Positions 23,732 through 41,640 of a stretch of DNA of 64,000 nucleotides are shown here, piece by piece. The first letter of the stretch is position 1. Every line of letters begins with the position of its first letter. The stretch is from Auanema rhodensis (lineage: Eukaryota > Nematoda > Chromadorea > Rhabditida > Rhabditidae), in assembly GCA_964057225.1 (NCBI GenBank), contig OZ059896.1:9176001-9240000 (forward strand), written 5' to 3'. The translations under genes and the position numbers were made by a program. The notes under the pieces are model-generated. The model was given only the letters and a program-made list of their open reading frames with translations, searched no databases and had not been told where the DNA came from.

Positions 23732-23977
23732 ATAATTTTAAAAGTATATATTTATAATAAATTATTTAGAAAAAAGGAAAAAAATTTATTTCAATTTATC
23801 TAAAATGAGATCGATTCAAAGCTTAAATACCGAAATATAATTAAAAGAATTAGAAACATAACTTCGATATTATCACTAAAATACATTATCTCCTATAAGA
23901 GAATAGAAATATTCTTATTACATAGAAAAAAAACAAGAAAATCAAAAATAATTAAAACTATAGTAAAAGTATAACAA
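23732..23977. other. Short convergent gap
   Basis: The 3' ends of the decarboxylase gene (+) and the P-glycoprotein gene (-) face each other over 246 bases of A/T-rich sequence. AATAAA-like motifs for the decarboxylase lie at about 23726-23760. Confidence 0.5.
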
Positions 23978-29999
<6,022 letters not shown>

Positions 30000-31800
30000 G
30001 CTTAAGGGAAAATTCCTGAAAACAAATATGCTATATTACACATAACAGATGAACTCAAAAGACAATGGAATTTGATATGTTTAAGTGTTAGAAAATAAAA
30101 AGAATCCTAGATATCAAAAGACAGATTGAACTGAGACTATTGTGCAATGTCTTATCTGAAGACATTCATATATGTATATTAAAAGAAGATAAGAAAGAAA
30201 ATCGTCTGTCTTTCTTGTAATAAGAATTTTTTATCAATTTTAGACTACTCTCTGAAGACACATTCGAGCAAAAATCATAACTAAGCAGAAATTAAGCACA
30301 TACTCACACTAAAAAACAAAAAATGTAAATTCATAGTATTCGCATTCACATGGATCATTTTATGTGTGTATAAATCAATTTTATTATAATTAATTACAAC
30401 AATTTTTGTTATAATATTGCTAATTAATTACAGCAAAGCTTTTACTTCTTAATTTGTTTTTTTTACGGATTAAAATAATAAGCTGAAGAGAAGAATTGCA
30501 ACGATATCTATGTATAACTATAATATCTTAATATTTATATATAATTTAATATATATTATATTATATATTATAATTCAAAAATATTATAAGCTAAGCTACG
30601 TTATCTCAGTTCATTTCTTTTGTTTAAACACATCCTGAACATAAAGATTACGTTTATAAAAAAGATATAATAAAATAAAAGATTATGCACTGATCTGGAT
30701 GAAACCGCATAGTGCTCTTATCATTACTGTTCTAAATCTTATCAAATTGAGCTCAAAGTAAAGAAATACTTAAATAGTTAGTAATATCATCACAACCATT
30801 ACATGAAGCTTCATTTACTAAATGCTTAGACATGTGATTATTGAATAAGTAATAAAGGTGTAAAAACATAATTGCTAACCTCTATTATAATCACAGATTT
30901 AAAATTTGAAATATTTATGACATTAATACAAAAAAAAATTAAAAAAGAAATCAATAAGTTATTGAAAAAAAAAAGATTATTGAGTACAAAATTTTAACTT
31001 TTTTCAATAAATAACTAAAAAGTCATGCTTATGCTCAACAGCAATGATCGTTTTCATCATAACCAATGATCTTATATATTCTTTTATCTACAAAAATTTA
31101 TTTCAAAATTGATAAATGAAATTTTGAAATTTCCAATTTCGTAATATATTCCGATAATTATTAGAATATCATGAACATAGTGATGTTAAGAAATTTCAGG
31201 CAAATTACGAAGTTGATAAAAATTAAAATTTTATTATATTTTAAATTCAAAAAATAAAAATAAAATAATAAATAATACTATACTATATTGAGTAACTTAT
31301 ATTCATATAATATTTGTATATGTAGCTATATGTTTCTTACTCATTTTAGGCTTAAGATCAATATACTATATATAGAATTACATATAGTTAAAACAACAAA
31401 AGGTAAAAGAATAAATTTATCTTTATACTAATATATTATTTTTCTTTTAAATAATTGAAATGATAATAGATGATTTAACATTTCATTTAGAAATATTTTA
31501 AATTTTTCATATTCTTCATATTATAATTTTCATAATATATAATTATTATTTTAACTTTGTTTGATGATTCTCGAAATAATTGATGATTCTTGAAGGATAT
31601 TACAAGAATCACAATAATTTCATGATTTTAATTTTTGATGCTGCTATGATGTTATAGATAAGAAAAAACGAAATGATATGTAAATAAGAACATATTGTTC
31701 TTTAAATGTTCATTATCTTATTTTAGTCTGTAAACATTTGATCACAACTCTGAACAAATCATTTGAAGAACATTAATTATAACATATAAATTTGATAATT

Positions 31801-31865
<65 letters not shown>

Positions 31866-32000
31866 CTTATCGTGTTCCGAATTATGTATATGATTTAACT
31901 ATTATAAAATGATTATATATCTATTAGATCAAACAGCTGATTATAACATTGAATATTTAATAATTACAAAGAATATTTAATAATGAATGATTTCACTTAC
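30000..32000. other. Intron/promoter region of the P-glycoprotein gene
   Basis: A/T-rich sequence between the distal first exon and the exon starting at 29999. It presumably contains the promoter of the 29999 isoform. It includes a GA microsatellite; no coding sequence was seen on either strand. Confidence 0.5.
31801..31862 (+). repeat. (GA)n microsatellite
   Basis: A 62-base near-perfect GA run with one irregular GAGGAGA unit, in the large 5' intron of the P-glycoprotein gene (CT on the gene strand). Confidence 0.95.
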
Positions 32001-32113
32001 CATTTAATTTTTTTGCTTGAAGTTGTTGAGGAATTTGAGGAAGTGGAGAAAACTATATCAGAAGCTGATGAAGTTGGTCTAGCATTCTCTCCTTTATTCC
32101 ACCACTTTTTCAT
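32001..32113 (-). CDS. pgp: Alternative first coding exon of the P-glycoprotein gene (distal)
   Basis: An ATG at 32113 starts MKKWWNKGENARPTSSASDI and runs through a Ser/Thr-rich stretch to ...SSKKIKW. The donor GTAAGT at 32000 leaves phase 2, matching exon 2 at 29208, 2.8 kb away. A distal promoter upstream of 32113 is implied. Confidence 0.55.
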
Positions 32114-33141
32114 TTCTATTATTTATAATTTTTATATATAAAGGAAATTATAGTAAAAAAAATAAATAATTATAGTTTATACTGAAGAATACGTTCTATG
32201 AGTGAACTAATTTATGAATTGAATTGTTCTGGAAGAAAATGGTTCACCTAGTCTAAGTACGCATGATGATCTGTTGACACTACCAGCCAAACAAACTTCA
32301 GTTCTCTAAGCTTTGTCAAATAATCAGAAATTATATGAAATAGAACTAAATGATCAGAGAATTTCACAAACCAGATCAGAATTGAACGTTTAATCTAAAT
32401 TTTTATGAAGTTGTGAAGCCCACAAATCAAATTGAACGAAAGTTCAATAAAGTAAATACTTAATACTGGCTTGTGGTATAACAAACTCCAAAACTTTTAC
32501 GGATTATACTTATAGTTAATGGAAAAAAAAGAAAGAATATACGATATTCTTGCATTCGTATACAAATATTTAATAACTTTATTCCGCATTATATTGTATT
32601 GTACCATTCAGAATTAACTATAATATTTGAAATGATCAATACATCATGTGGCTAAGTTGGAATTGATCATGATATATAGATTGGAAAGTTCTTCAATTAT
32701 TGGTTTAAATATTGATTTTAAGTACTTTTAATATATTTTAAGTCAATAATCTATAAGATATACCTACTATTAATGACAAAATGTTATTTTGTATGACTTT
32801 TATCAGCATATTAATAGTGTAAACGTTATATCTTTTCAATCTTTGTAATGACCGGAACAGGTCAACATTCAATCAAAAGCAACTTTCTCCTATTTGAAAA
32901 TCCTTATTCATGTTTCAAGTTTTACGTTTTTCAGAAGAAATTAATTTTTCATTTGAACATTTTCATACACAATTGGAAATATCAATTATGTTTAGTGATT
33001 TGTTTATTTTTCAATGAAACTAAGGCTTGAAACGAGAGACGTATGGTGGAAAGTTAAACATCACTTGTTTATACCTGTATTTATATCAAATAAATTAAAT
33101 GAAATAGTTAGAACATAGAAAACGATATACAAAGCTTAATT

Positions 33142-33163
33142 TCATGATTTTCCATCATCCTTC

Positions 33164-33196
<33 letters not shown>

Positions 33197-33273
33197 ACAG
33201 TAGCAGCATCATCTTCATCATCATCATCGCTAACATCATCATCAATATTGTCAACAGTCAGCACAATTCTTCT
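33142..33273 (-). other. Acidic open frame over a trinucleotide repeat, possible terminal exon
   Basis: The minus strand has an ATTCTAG acceptor followed by 43 open codons and TGA at 33142-33144. It begins RRIVLTVDNIDDDVSDDDDE, continues DDAATV, then a run of Asp and EKDDGKS. This looks like the acidic tail of a nuclear protein. However, it coincides with a (CAT)n microsatellite on the plus strand and I found no upstream exon, so it may be a repeat artefact. Confidence 0.2.
33163..33246 (+). repeat. (ATC)n interrupted microsatellite
   Basis: ATC/CAT units fill most of this interval with a few substitutions (AACAGTAGCAGC, TTC, GCTAAC). Confidence 0.9.
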
Positions 33274-34180
33274 CTAGAATTCTGATGAAACATTCAGTAG
33301 TCAGCAGATGAAGTGAACGATAAAACCAATAGTTTGGTTGACCCTTATATGCACATAAATTATTCCTACAGTAATCTAATCGTCATGATACATAACAGAA
33401 ACATCACGTAAAATCTAATGGATGCTTATTTGTTATTGGGGCGGAACCTCTTTTGTCATTGTGGCAGCATGATTGCCAGCATTTTAAACAATTTTGCAAA
33501 CAAAATCATCCAAATAGCATCAATGATGAAGCTTTTCTCAATAATGTAGTTATATCTATTTTTCGTTTTCTTGTAGGTTTTTCTTGCTGTTTGTCTTCAA
33601 ATGATAATGTACTATATGCTATGTATACATCGTTATACATAGTATATATAGTCTTTCTTTTCTTTTTTTCTTTTTTTTTTTTAAAAATACCAAAGACGAT
33701 GTAGAGGTTTTAACATTGAAAATTCTGTTATATCCTCCTACGCAGATGAAATGTATACTCATCAAGATTCATCTGATATAGATATTCTTCGTGAAATCTT
33801 TATCTTTTCATGTCGTCGTATGTGGCGGGTTTTCTTAAGGAATTTCCATTTCGCTATCCGAAAAAAAAAACAACGTAAACGTTCATGTAAAATCTGAAGA
33901 TTTTCTTAAATAAAAGCTTTCGGCATCTTTTATGATTTTACTTGTAAATACATATATTTTTTTGATTTAAAATGAATCACTCATTTTATCAAGCTTTCAT
34001 TCAGAGATTCATTCCTGTTTGATAAATGTTTAAAGAATGTGAGCGTTAAGATGCTTCGTTATGTCTTTAAAATATTATTTTTCTTCTTAATGTATTATGA
34101 TTATTTCTTCTTTTTAATTTATATATTTCTTACTGTCATTCTTAATTAAATATATTATAATTTTAGAGTTTAGTGAGTGA

Positions 34181-35881
34181 ATGCTTCGTGTAAGCTTAAC
34201 GTTTTTAGTGCTAACAGCATTAGCTGCAGCTAATCGAAAGCATTTACCATCTGTATCTTTGAAAAGCGGTATGTGCTCATAACATAAAAAGTGTTGAAAT
34301 CAAAGATTGTCTGATATTATGAGCAATTCTTATCAATTCAGATGGAAATACTCGATTAGTTCTATGGGGTACACGTCACGGAGCTCGTAACCCTGACAAG
34401 ATGTACATGGGAGAACCCTACCAAGTTTGGGGCTTTGAAGGACCTTTGGAACTGACATCAGTTAGTATTTCGACATCATTCTTTGCAAATAAAAATTTGT
34501 CATTACAGATTGGTAAACGTCAAGCTTATGGTTTGGGAAGGGAACTTCGTCGATTTGTCGGATTTAATAAAATTAATGTTAACTACTTGCCAAAGGAAGC
34601 TGTATTCTATTCAAGCTCTGCCGGACGTTGTCAAGCCACCCTTCAAGTAAATATATGATGCCATTAGAATTAATGATATATACAAATATATATGATTTGT
34701 AGACAGCATTAGCCGGATTTTATGATCCTGTTGGATGGGCTGACTGGGAATCAGATCGTTTTGACCACTGGAGTCCAGTACCTTATACAACTGACGATAA
34801 ATTGCTTCGTATGTATGCAGTTAAGGATTGTCCAAAATCAAGTGAAGGTACAAAAATCAATCAAGAAGTTTGAAAAAAGTATTCGGTGGTTTTCAGTATG
34901 GAAGGAGATTGATGAAGAATCTTTACCTGATTTGGTTAATATGACTGAGAAATACAAAGATTTAATAGATTATGTAGCTAAACAAACTGGATGGTCAGCA
35001 ACTGTTGGTAGTGTTGCTGATATGGCTGATAATTTGATTGCTATTGTAAGTTGATGACGATTATATTTTAAATTTTCAAAAATACAGGAGACTCATAACG
35101 CTCACTATCCATTATGGATTGAAAAACCTCATTTGAAAGGATATAACAAAGAACATCTTGTTAAAACTATTCATAAATTTGGTAAATTACAAATTCACTT
35201 TATATTTTAACTATATATATATAATTAAGCTGAGAAAAAGCAAATTGCTTGTGCTGAACATCCACCATGCCGTAAGCTTATGGCTGGTTATTGGGCTCAA
35301 CATATCGTCGACTCAATCAAGAATGCACAAGCTGGGGAAGGACCACAGATGATCGGATATGCTTCTGTAAGAATCATTTTTCTTTTATAAAAATGTTTTT
35401 CGTTTCATTAAAAACATTCGTTTTCAGCACACCGAGGTCACATTGGCTCTTATGAAGCTTCTTGGACTTGAGAAGAAGGACTTAGAAACCTCAGCTGGTT
35501 TTGTCATTGAATATAGGTAAATCTATTTTGTGAAATTCTATATATTATATATTATAATATAGTTATATGTTAAATGATATGCTTTCTAAACTATTTTATA
35601 TTTTAGAAACAAGCCATCTGAAGAAATTCGTGTGTTGACTCATGACCCAAATCCAATTGATAGACATGTCATTTACAAGGTACAGTTTTAACTATTTTCA
35701 TAAAATTATTATAAATAATGATTTTATACAAAATAAAATTTGTTTTCAGGATTATTATAGTCATGATTTGTCAAAAATTTCATCTGGAGAAGGTTGGATG
35801 CCAGTTGACAAATATTTTGAAACAATCCAGGATAATCTGATTAAAGATGCTGATGAAGCTTGTGGGAAAACATGTGCTTAA
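34181..35881 (+). CDS. Secreted histidine acid phosphatase (PHO-like)
   Basis: Ten exons in phase (34181-34268, 34342-34460, 34509-34646, 34703-34847, 34897-35045, 35088-35181, 35230-35366, 35428-35516, 35607-35679, 35750-35881) give 387 residues, usual for the family. A signal peptide is clear (MLRVSLTFLVLTALAAANRK). The phosphohistidine motif is LVLWGTRHGARNP, keeping R-H-G-x-R-x-P. ETHNAHYPLW follows near the middle. The C-terminal proton-donor motif, normally His-Asp, reads ASHTEVTLALM, so Thr replaces Asp, with Glu one residue later. Cys residues near the end (EACGKTCA) probably form a disulphide. The enzyme would hydrolyse phosphate esters outside the cell or in the gut lumen; whether it is fully active is uncertain because of the HT motif. 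A polyadenylation-type AATAAA lies near 36124. Confidence 0.9.
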
Positions 35882-36421
35882 ACTTATTTTTTCATTTATT
35901 ATTTTAGTATATTTTACAAATATTTAACCATGTTTTAAGAAAAACAAATGCTTTCAAACATAATAGGCTTGCTTTCACATAATTAAAATTAGTATCTTCT
36001 TTGTATGAGCTGATTGTATAACTAACTAATGCTAGTAATGTTTTTTTCTAGTTTTTCTTTATATTTTTGATATATTTAATTCATTTTTATTTTATAATTT
36101 ACATTAATGCTTAATCTATGCTTAATAAATCTTTTTTTTCTAAAAAAAAGGAAAGAAATTATATATTTAAATCCTATCATATAAACTTTTTTGTTTTTTT
36201 TTCAAACAAAAAAAAACGAAAACAAATTATTTTCATTTAAATGAAATCAAGAAATGTTTCTTGATTTCTAAAAACAACTATGTAATCTTTAACATTGATT
36301 AGATACAGATACTTAATAGTTTATAGGAAGTTGTTTATACTATCTTATCATCATCTTGGAAATTGATAAGACATAGCACCATCTATGGTCTTCTGTAATT
36401 TTTGGATATTCGAACATCAAC
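35882..36421. other. Intergenic, AT-rich
   Basis: A 540-base gap between two genes on the same strand, containing the 3' UTR of the phosphatase gene (AATAAA near 36124). A short hairpin-like AAATG/CATTT and TTTCTTGATTTC region is at about 36228-36268. No gene was seen. Confidence 0.5.
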
Positions 36422-37132
36422 ATGTTACGAACGATTCGAAAGTAAGTTAAACATGAGAATATTATTATATTTAATTATTTTTATTATTTTTATTATTGAT
36501 TTTGTATTTCTAATTTATATGATTTATAGATTTTCTAGTCCTGCTTCGAAGTATGATGCTATTGTAGTTGGAGGAGGGCATAATGGATTAACTGCCGTTC
36601 GTTTTACTTAATATTTCAAAAACATTACTTGAAAGCATTATTAGATTATAGCTAATTTTTTTAAAAAATATTTTATAGGCAGCTTATCTAGCTAAAGCTG
36701 GTAAGAAGGTATGTGTACTGGAGCGACGTCATGTGCTCGGAGGAGCTGCAGTTACAGAAGAGATTGTACCAGGTAAAATAAATACAATGTATTCCTGAAA
36801 AAACATATATTTAATAAATTATTTATTTATATATTAAAATAAATAAATGAAAAATGTTTTAAGGGTTCAAATTTTCAAGGGCTTCTTATCTTCTTAGTCT
36901 GCTACGACCTGTAGTTATAAATGAGCTTAATTTAAAGGTATATTATAAAATAAATATAATATTTATGAAAAAATAATTTAAAGGATCATGGACTCAAATA
37001 TCATATCAGAAATCCCAGCTCATTTACTCCAATTCGTAATTCTAAAGAATATTTGTTATTAGGGCTAGATATGAAAAAGAATCAAGAAGAAATAGCAAAA
37101 TTCTCCAAATGGGATGCAGAGGTATGTATCGC

Positions 37133-37207
<75 letters not shown>

Positions 37208-38995
37208 AGAAGAACTAAATGGTTACTAAATGGTTTTTCAAACTAAAATTTCAGCAATTTCCAAAGTATGAACACACAATAACTAATATAATCAAAGCTT
37301 TGGAACCACTTATGGACCAAAAACCAATTAATTTGTCACAAAATGGTTTACCTTTATACAAAGATCTCTGGAAACTTTTTAATACAGGTATCATATTCAA
37401 TAAATATTTCGTTTAAGAAATCAAAAAATATTTATAGTTCGTCCATTAGGATTGAAGAACGCTGCTGATTTTTATGAAATTATGACAGCCCCCATTGCAA
37501 AGGTTTTAACTATTATTATAATTATTATAATTATTATTTAATTATTCAGGTTATGGATAAATGGTTTGAATCGGATGTTTTGAAAGCTACAATTGGTACT
37601 GACGGTGTTATTGGTGCTCCAGTTAGTCCTTATGATGCTGGAACAGGGTAAATACAAATCTTCATAAAGAAACAAATTCTGATATACTATATTCAGATAT
37701 GTATTACTTCATCATGTATTAGGTGGCTTAGATGATTGTGCTGGATCATGGGGATATGTTTATGGTGGAATGGGAGCTGTTTCTGAAGCAATTGCATCAA
37801 GTGCCAGATCTCATGGAGCTGAAATCTTTACCGAACAAGTGAATAATATATTTTTATTTATTAATTATAATAATAATTATTATAGGAAGTTGAAAAAGTA
37901 ATTATTGATGGAAACAAAGCAAAAGGTGTTAAACTAGCAAATGGTACAGAAATTCATTCTGATATAGTTCTATCTAATACTACTCCACATGTTACATTTA
38001 ACAAATTAGTACCTAAAGTTAGTTTTTAAAAATTTCAAATAATCTAAATTATTAATTTCAGTTATAATTTATATAATTTTTTTGTTTCAGGAATCATTAT
38101 CCCAACAGTTCATGAGAAGCATTCAATCATTTGACTATACTTCTCCAGTAACCAAAATTAATGGTAAACTAAAGTTTATAAAAGTTTTTTTTAAAGTTTA
38201 TTCTATTAATTATAGTTGCTGTACGAGAATTACCAAATTTTACTTGTAATCCAACAGTTGGTAAAGGACCAATGCCTCATCATCAGACAACAATACATAT
38301 GAATTGTGAAAATATGAGAATAGTTGATGAAGGAGTTGTTGATTTCCGAGCTGGACGATACAGTCAAAAGTATAATTATAAATATTTTAAATTATTAAAA
38401 TATATATTTCTAAGGCCTATGATTGAGATGACTATTCCGTCATCTGTTGATCGAACTATTGTATCAGATGATTCATCTCATGTATGTCTTCTATTCACTC
38501 AATATACTCCGTATACTTTGAAAAATGGTCAATGGGATGAAGCAACTACAGAAGCTTATGCTCGAAAAGGTTTCATTTTATCAAAATATTATAATTAACC
38601 TTTATGTATTATAGTTTTCTCCGAAATTGACGCCTATGCTCCCAACTTCTCAAGTTCTATTGTGGGATATGAGGTTCTAACACCACCTAAACTCGAAGAA
38701 GTTTTCGGAATAACAGGAGGAGTAAGATCAACTTTTAACTAAAAATATTAGTAATTTAATAAATTTAGAACATCTTCCATGGTGGTATCAGCCTTGATCA
38801 ATTATATTTTGCTCGTCCTGTGCCATCACATAGCAACTATAAATCTCCAATTGAAGGTTTATACTTATGTGGAAGTGGTACTCATCCAGGTAAAAATAAA
38901 ATAAAATAATATAGAAATGAAGAATTTAATTATTAGGTGGAGGAGTTACTGGTGCTCCAGGAAGACTAGCAGCAATGACTGTTCTTGGAAATTAG
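36422..38995 (+). CDS. PYROXD2: PYROXD2-like FAD-dependent oxidoreductase
   Basis: Sixteen exons in phase from ATG 36422 (exon 36422-36441 joined to 36530-36596) to TAG 38993-38995 give 543 residues (human 581). The FAD-binding Rossmann motif is [20 protein letters not shown]. The C-terminal FAD motif is [20 protein letters not shown]. In between are [20 protein letters not shown] and [10 protein letters not shown], as in the phytoene-desaturase/PYROXD2 family of mitochondrial flavoproteins. The chosen start gives MLRTIRKFSSPASK, a basic, Ser-rich sequence suited to mitochondrial import. If the first 88-base intron is retained, translation from the ATG at 36453 would instead begin with a hydrophobic anchor ([20 protein letters not shown]). 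The intron between 37121 and 37255 carries a GA microsatellite. The catalytic substrate is unknown for the family. Confidence 0.9.
37136..37203 (+). repeat. (GA)n microsatellite in a PYROXD2 intron
   Basis: A nearly perfect GA run of 68 bases makes up half of the intron 37122-37254. It lies on the sense strand just 14 bases after the donor. Confidence 0.95.
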
Positions 38996-39175
38996 TAGTT
39001 GAAGATCGAATTTTAAAGCAATTCCCCGTGTCTACTTCAAATAATAAACATTTTGAAATATACAAATGTTTTTAAACCTTTAAAATTTGAATACATTAAT
39101 GAAATTACAGATGAAAATATTGTTATGTAATAGTATTTTTAATTAAAATTTAAAAACGAAAAATAAAAAAAATTC

Positions 39176-39257
39176 TGATGAGAGTGGGATTCGAACCCAC
39201 GCCTCCGAAGAGACTGGTGCCTTAAACCAGCGCCTTAGACCGCTCGGCCATCTCACC
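39176..39257 (-). tRNA. tRNA-Leu (anticodon AAG)
   Basis: Read on the minus strand, it starts GGTGAGA and ends TCTCATC plus discriminator A, giving a seven-pair acceptor stem with one G-U. The D arm has GGCCGAGCGGTCTAAGGC. The anticodon stem CTGGT/ACCAG encloses loop TTAAGGC with anticodon AAG. A long variable arm (TCTCTTCGGAGG) marks a type II tRNA, and the T arm has GGTTCGAATCC. There is no intron. Total 82 bases, as expected for leucine. It lies about 180 bases after the PYROXD2 stop, on the opposite strand. Confidence 0.97.
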
Positions 39258-40770
39258 ACATTTGCTAGTCTATGTAGGTTCTTTATATACATACTTTTTC
39301 TAAAAAAGTTTGACTAATACTTTTTACACTTATCCAATAGGATAATATTGTTGGAAAATATTACAAATTCATCTGACTTTTGAATTCACTATGACTATGA
39401 ATGTTTTTCAGTTCAACGATTGTCTTTAGAAGTTCTCATCTGAACTTTGAAACGCAAAAAAACGATTATGAACTTTATTTCTTTTTTCATTTCTGTAACA
39501 TTCTTCTCTCTTTGTCTCCTTCTCTCTCTCACACACTACTTCATGTTCTCTTTGTAGGTAGACTTTTAGAAAATTTAGAAAATTCTATAATTTTTTGCAA
39601 TCCGTTTGTAGTGATTACACTATCTATTCGGTCTGTTCACATTTTTATCCTTTAGTCTTTCAATAGTTCTCTGATTCTTTTTCTCGGATCATCTATCTCT
39701 CTCAAATCTGTTATCCTTCCCTTTCTATTTATTTCTCTTTTTATCTTTTTCTCTCGTTTGAATCACATTTCCTTTCTCTTTCTTTCTCTCTCTCTACATA
39801 TGTTCTGTTTCTCATCATGTTTTTCTTTTTCTGTTTATGCCTAACTCATCTATCTAACACTCTCTCTTCAATCTTTCACACGGATTCTTTTTTTTTCTGT
39901 TAGTACAGCATGCTGCTTTGCTCTTGTGACATCTTCCATCATATATTTTTATTGTGTATTCTCTGCATTCTCTTCATAATTTTGATTATCTAAGCCTGTA
40001 AATTGTATGAACTCTCTTCGGTTTTCTTTTTTTTTTCATAGTAGTATTAGAACTGTGAACGCTAAAACACCTTTCACCCTATTCAGCAAATCCAGCATTT
40101 CAAGTATTTTTTCAATACAAAATGATACTTTTCTTCAATTTAAGGATGATTTTTAAATCTTTTTTTAATTTTGAGGTGTTTAGGATGACTGAGACACAAA
40201 TAGTGATTACTTTCTACATCACCAACTATATTATGAGCATCATAACCGTTTAGATTATGGGAGAAAAGTGGAATGAAAGTATTTTCTTTTTTCAAGAAAG
40301 TACATCCAGTGAAATTCAATTCATTCTCAAAAGTTGCAAAATTGGTAACTCTTTCTGGATGAACATTAGGATGTACGATGTAAATTAGCTAAAACACACC
40401 ACATGAAACACTTAATATATATATATAATATGAACATTATATGACAGACATTCAAATTATAGATTATATTAGTTTTAATTTTAATAAAGTTAAAAATTAT
40501 TGAATGTTAAGCAATCAATCGATAAATAATAATTCGGCAAAAAATCAACGGCGGCAAATTACGACTAATATTACGAACTAAACGACTTATACAACTAATA
40601 TTTTTTATCGAAATTAGTTGATTAGGTTGATCCGAAAGTAGATGATTATAACATATACATATTGAAAGTTTCGCTGATCATGATTCTGAAAAACCGTTGT
40701 GTCTAACTTGGATGTACATTCTGCTTCGTCTTTCATAAAATAATTTTATTATTATCTGTTATTCCCATAT
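39258..40770. other. Intergenic; pyrimidine-rich then AT-rich
   Basis: From about 39480 to 39900 the plus strand is strongly T/C-rich (CTCTCT, TTTCTC units), matching blocks seen before other genes. The open frame at 39401-39655 is a translation of this tract. The rest is A/T-rich without recognisable features. Confidence 0.5.
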
Positions 40771-41313
40771 TTATTTAAATTCATCGGCTACTAGCTTTTC
40801 TTTTATTGTTGAATGATTCAACTGTTTTTGTATGCAACTCCTAGGATTTTCTCTTATTAGGCTTTCAAGAAGAGAAGTGTGTTCATTAAAAATATCACAC
40901 ATTACTTTAGTTGTATATCGTAGTATATTATTTGACTTATTTTCAAGATATTGAAATTCTGAAAACCTAGTAAGGTATCCATCATAACTTGGGAATATGG
41001 GAAAAGCTTCTCTAATTTTTATAAATTTGGAGATCTTTAGACTTTAGATACTCCGAATAGCTTGGCAGAACATCACAATCATGTTTGATTTCATAGATTT
41101 TTTTCCCGAATTAATAATACTACGTTCATCTTCTTTTCAATGATTTTTTTTCCGCAAATCAAAGTTTATACCGATAATTTGTTTCCTATATGATCCATCT
41201 ATTCAATTTTCGCAATCATTTATCTTACATCCATTAATGTTGACATATTTGATGGCTTCCTCTCTTGTTTCTTTACAGTATTTCTCTTCCTCTTCTCGGT
41301 CAGTGACGTCCAT
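40771..41313 (-). pseudogene. Broken coding sequence, family not recognised
   Basis: The minus strand starts with ATG 41313 (MDVTDREEEEKYCKETREEA, IKYVNINGCKINDCEN, stop). It continues in other frames (YEIKHDCDVLPSYSEYLKSK, then a one-base shift) and ends with an open stretch of about 90 codons (REAFPIFPSYDGYLTRFSEF ... LVADEFK, TAA at 40771). Composition is protein-like throughout. Short introns could rescue parts of it, but no consistent set of splice sites worked, so I favour a decayed gene or transposon-derived ORF. Confidence 0.35.
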
Positions 41314-41640
41314 ATAGACTGGCAGCCTTGCTTTTCGCAGTATAAATAGCTGATTTGCTTTCAGTCTCGTTCCCCGACCGCCGATCCAAACGCTCCGTTT
41401 GGAGCAACATCAGCTGTGCTCCAGCTCCAGTGCTTCATTGCTCCAGTGCTTCATTGCTCCAGTGCTCATGTGCTCTACTGCTTCTTTGGCTCAGTACAAC
41501 TGCGATCTTCAGTTCTCATATTATTCAATGAACCTGTGCTGTCGTGCTGATGCTGCATTTTTGTGCTCCTGTGCTCCCGTGCTCCTTGGTCTTTCAATTT
41601 CATTCGTTCATGCTCATTCGAGTACAACAATGTTGAATGA
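41265..41640 (+). promoter_or_regulatory. GC-rich island with TATA box and tandem GCTCC-type repeats
   Basis: This interval is clearly richer in G and C than everything around it. It contains TATAAATA at 41341-41348, a GCTCC-gttt-GGAGC hairpin near 41390-41405, and repeated units (GCTCCAGTGCTTCATT twice in tandem, then GCTCCAGTGCTC and several TGTGCTCC copies to about 41590). Such features suit a core promoter, a solo LTR or another insertion. The 81-codon open frame across it (41399-41644) is Cys/Ser-rich and I do not regard it as a gene. Confidence 0.35.

Larger units (their letters stand above)
32114..34180. other. Intergenic region between the P-glycoprotein and acid phosphatase genes
   Basis: A divergent 2 kb gap. 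It holds an ATC/CAT trinucleotide block with an associated minus-strand open frame (33142-33273, listed separately). The open frames at 32848-33030 and 33453-33704 have no domain and start at poor codons, so I do not call them. The promoter of the phosphatase gene must lie near 34000-34180; no motif was identified. Confidence 0.4.

Noticed and set aside
32848-33704. Two open frames (32848-33030 and 33453-33704) before the acid phosphatase gene
   Set aside because: No domain, no consistent splice sites to neighbouring coding sequence, and the second depends on a TTG start.
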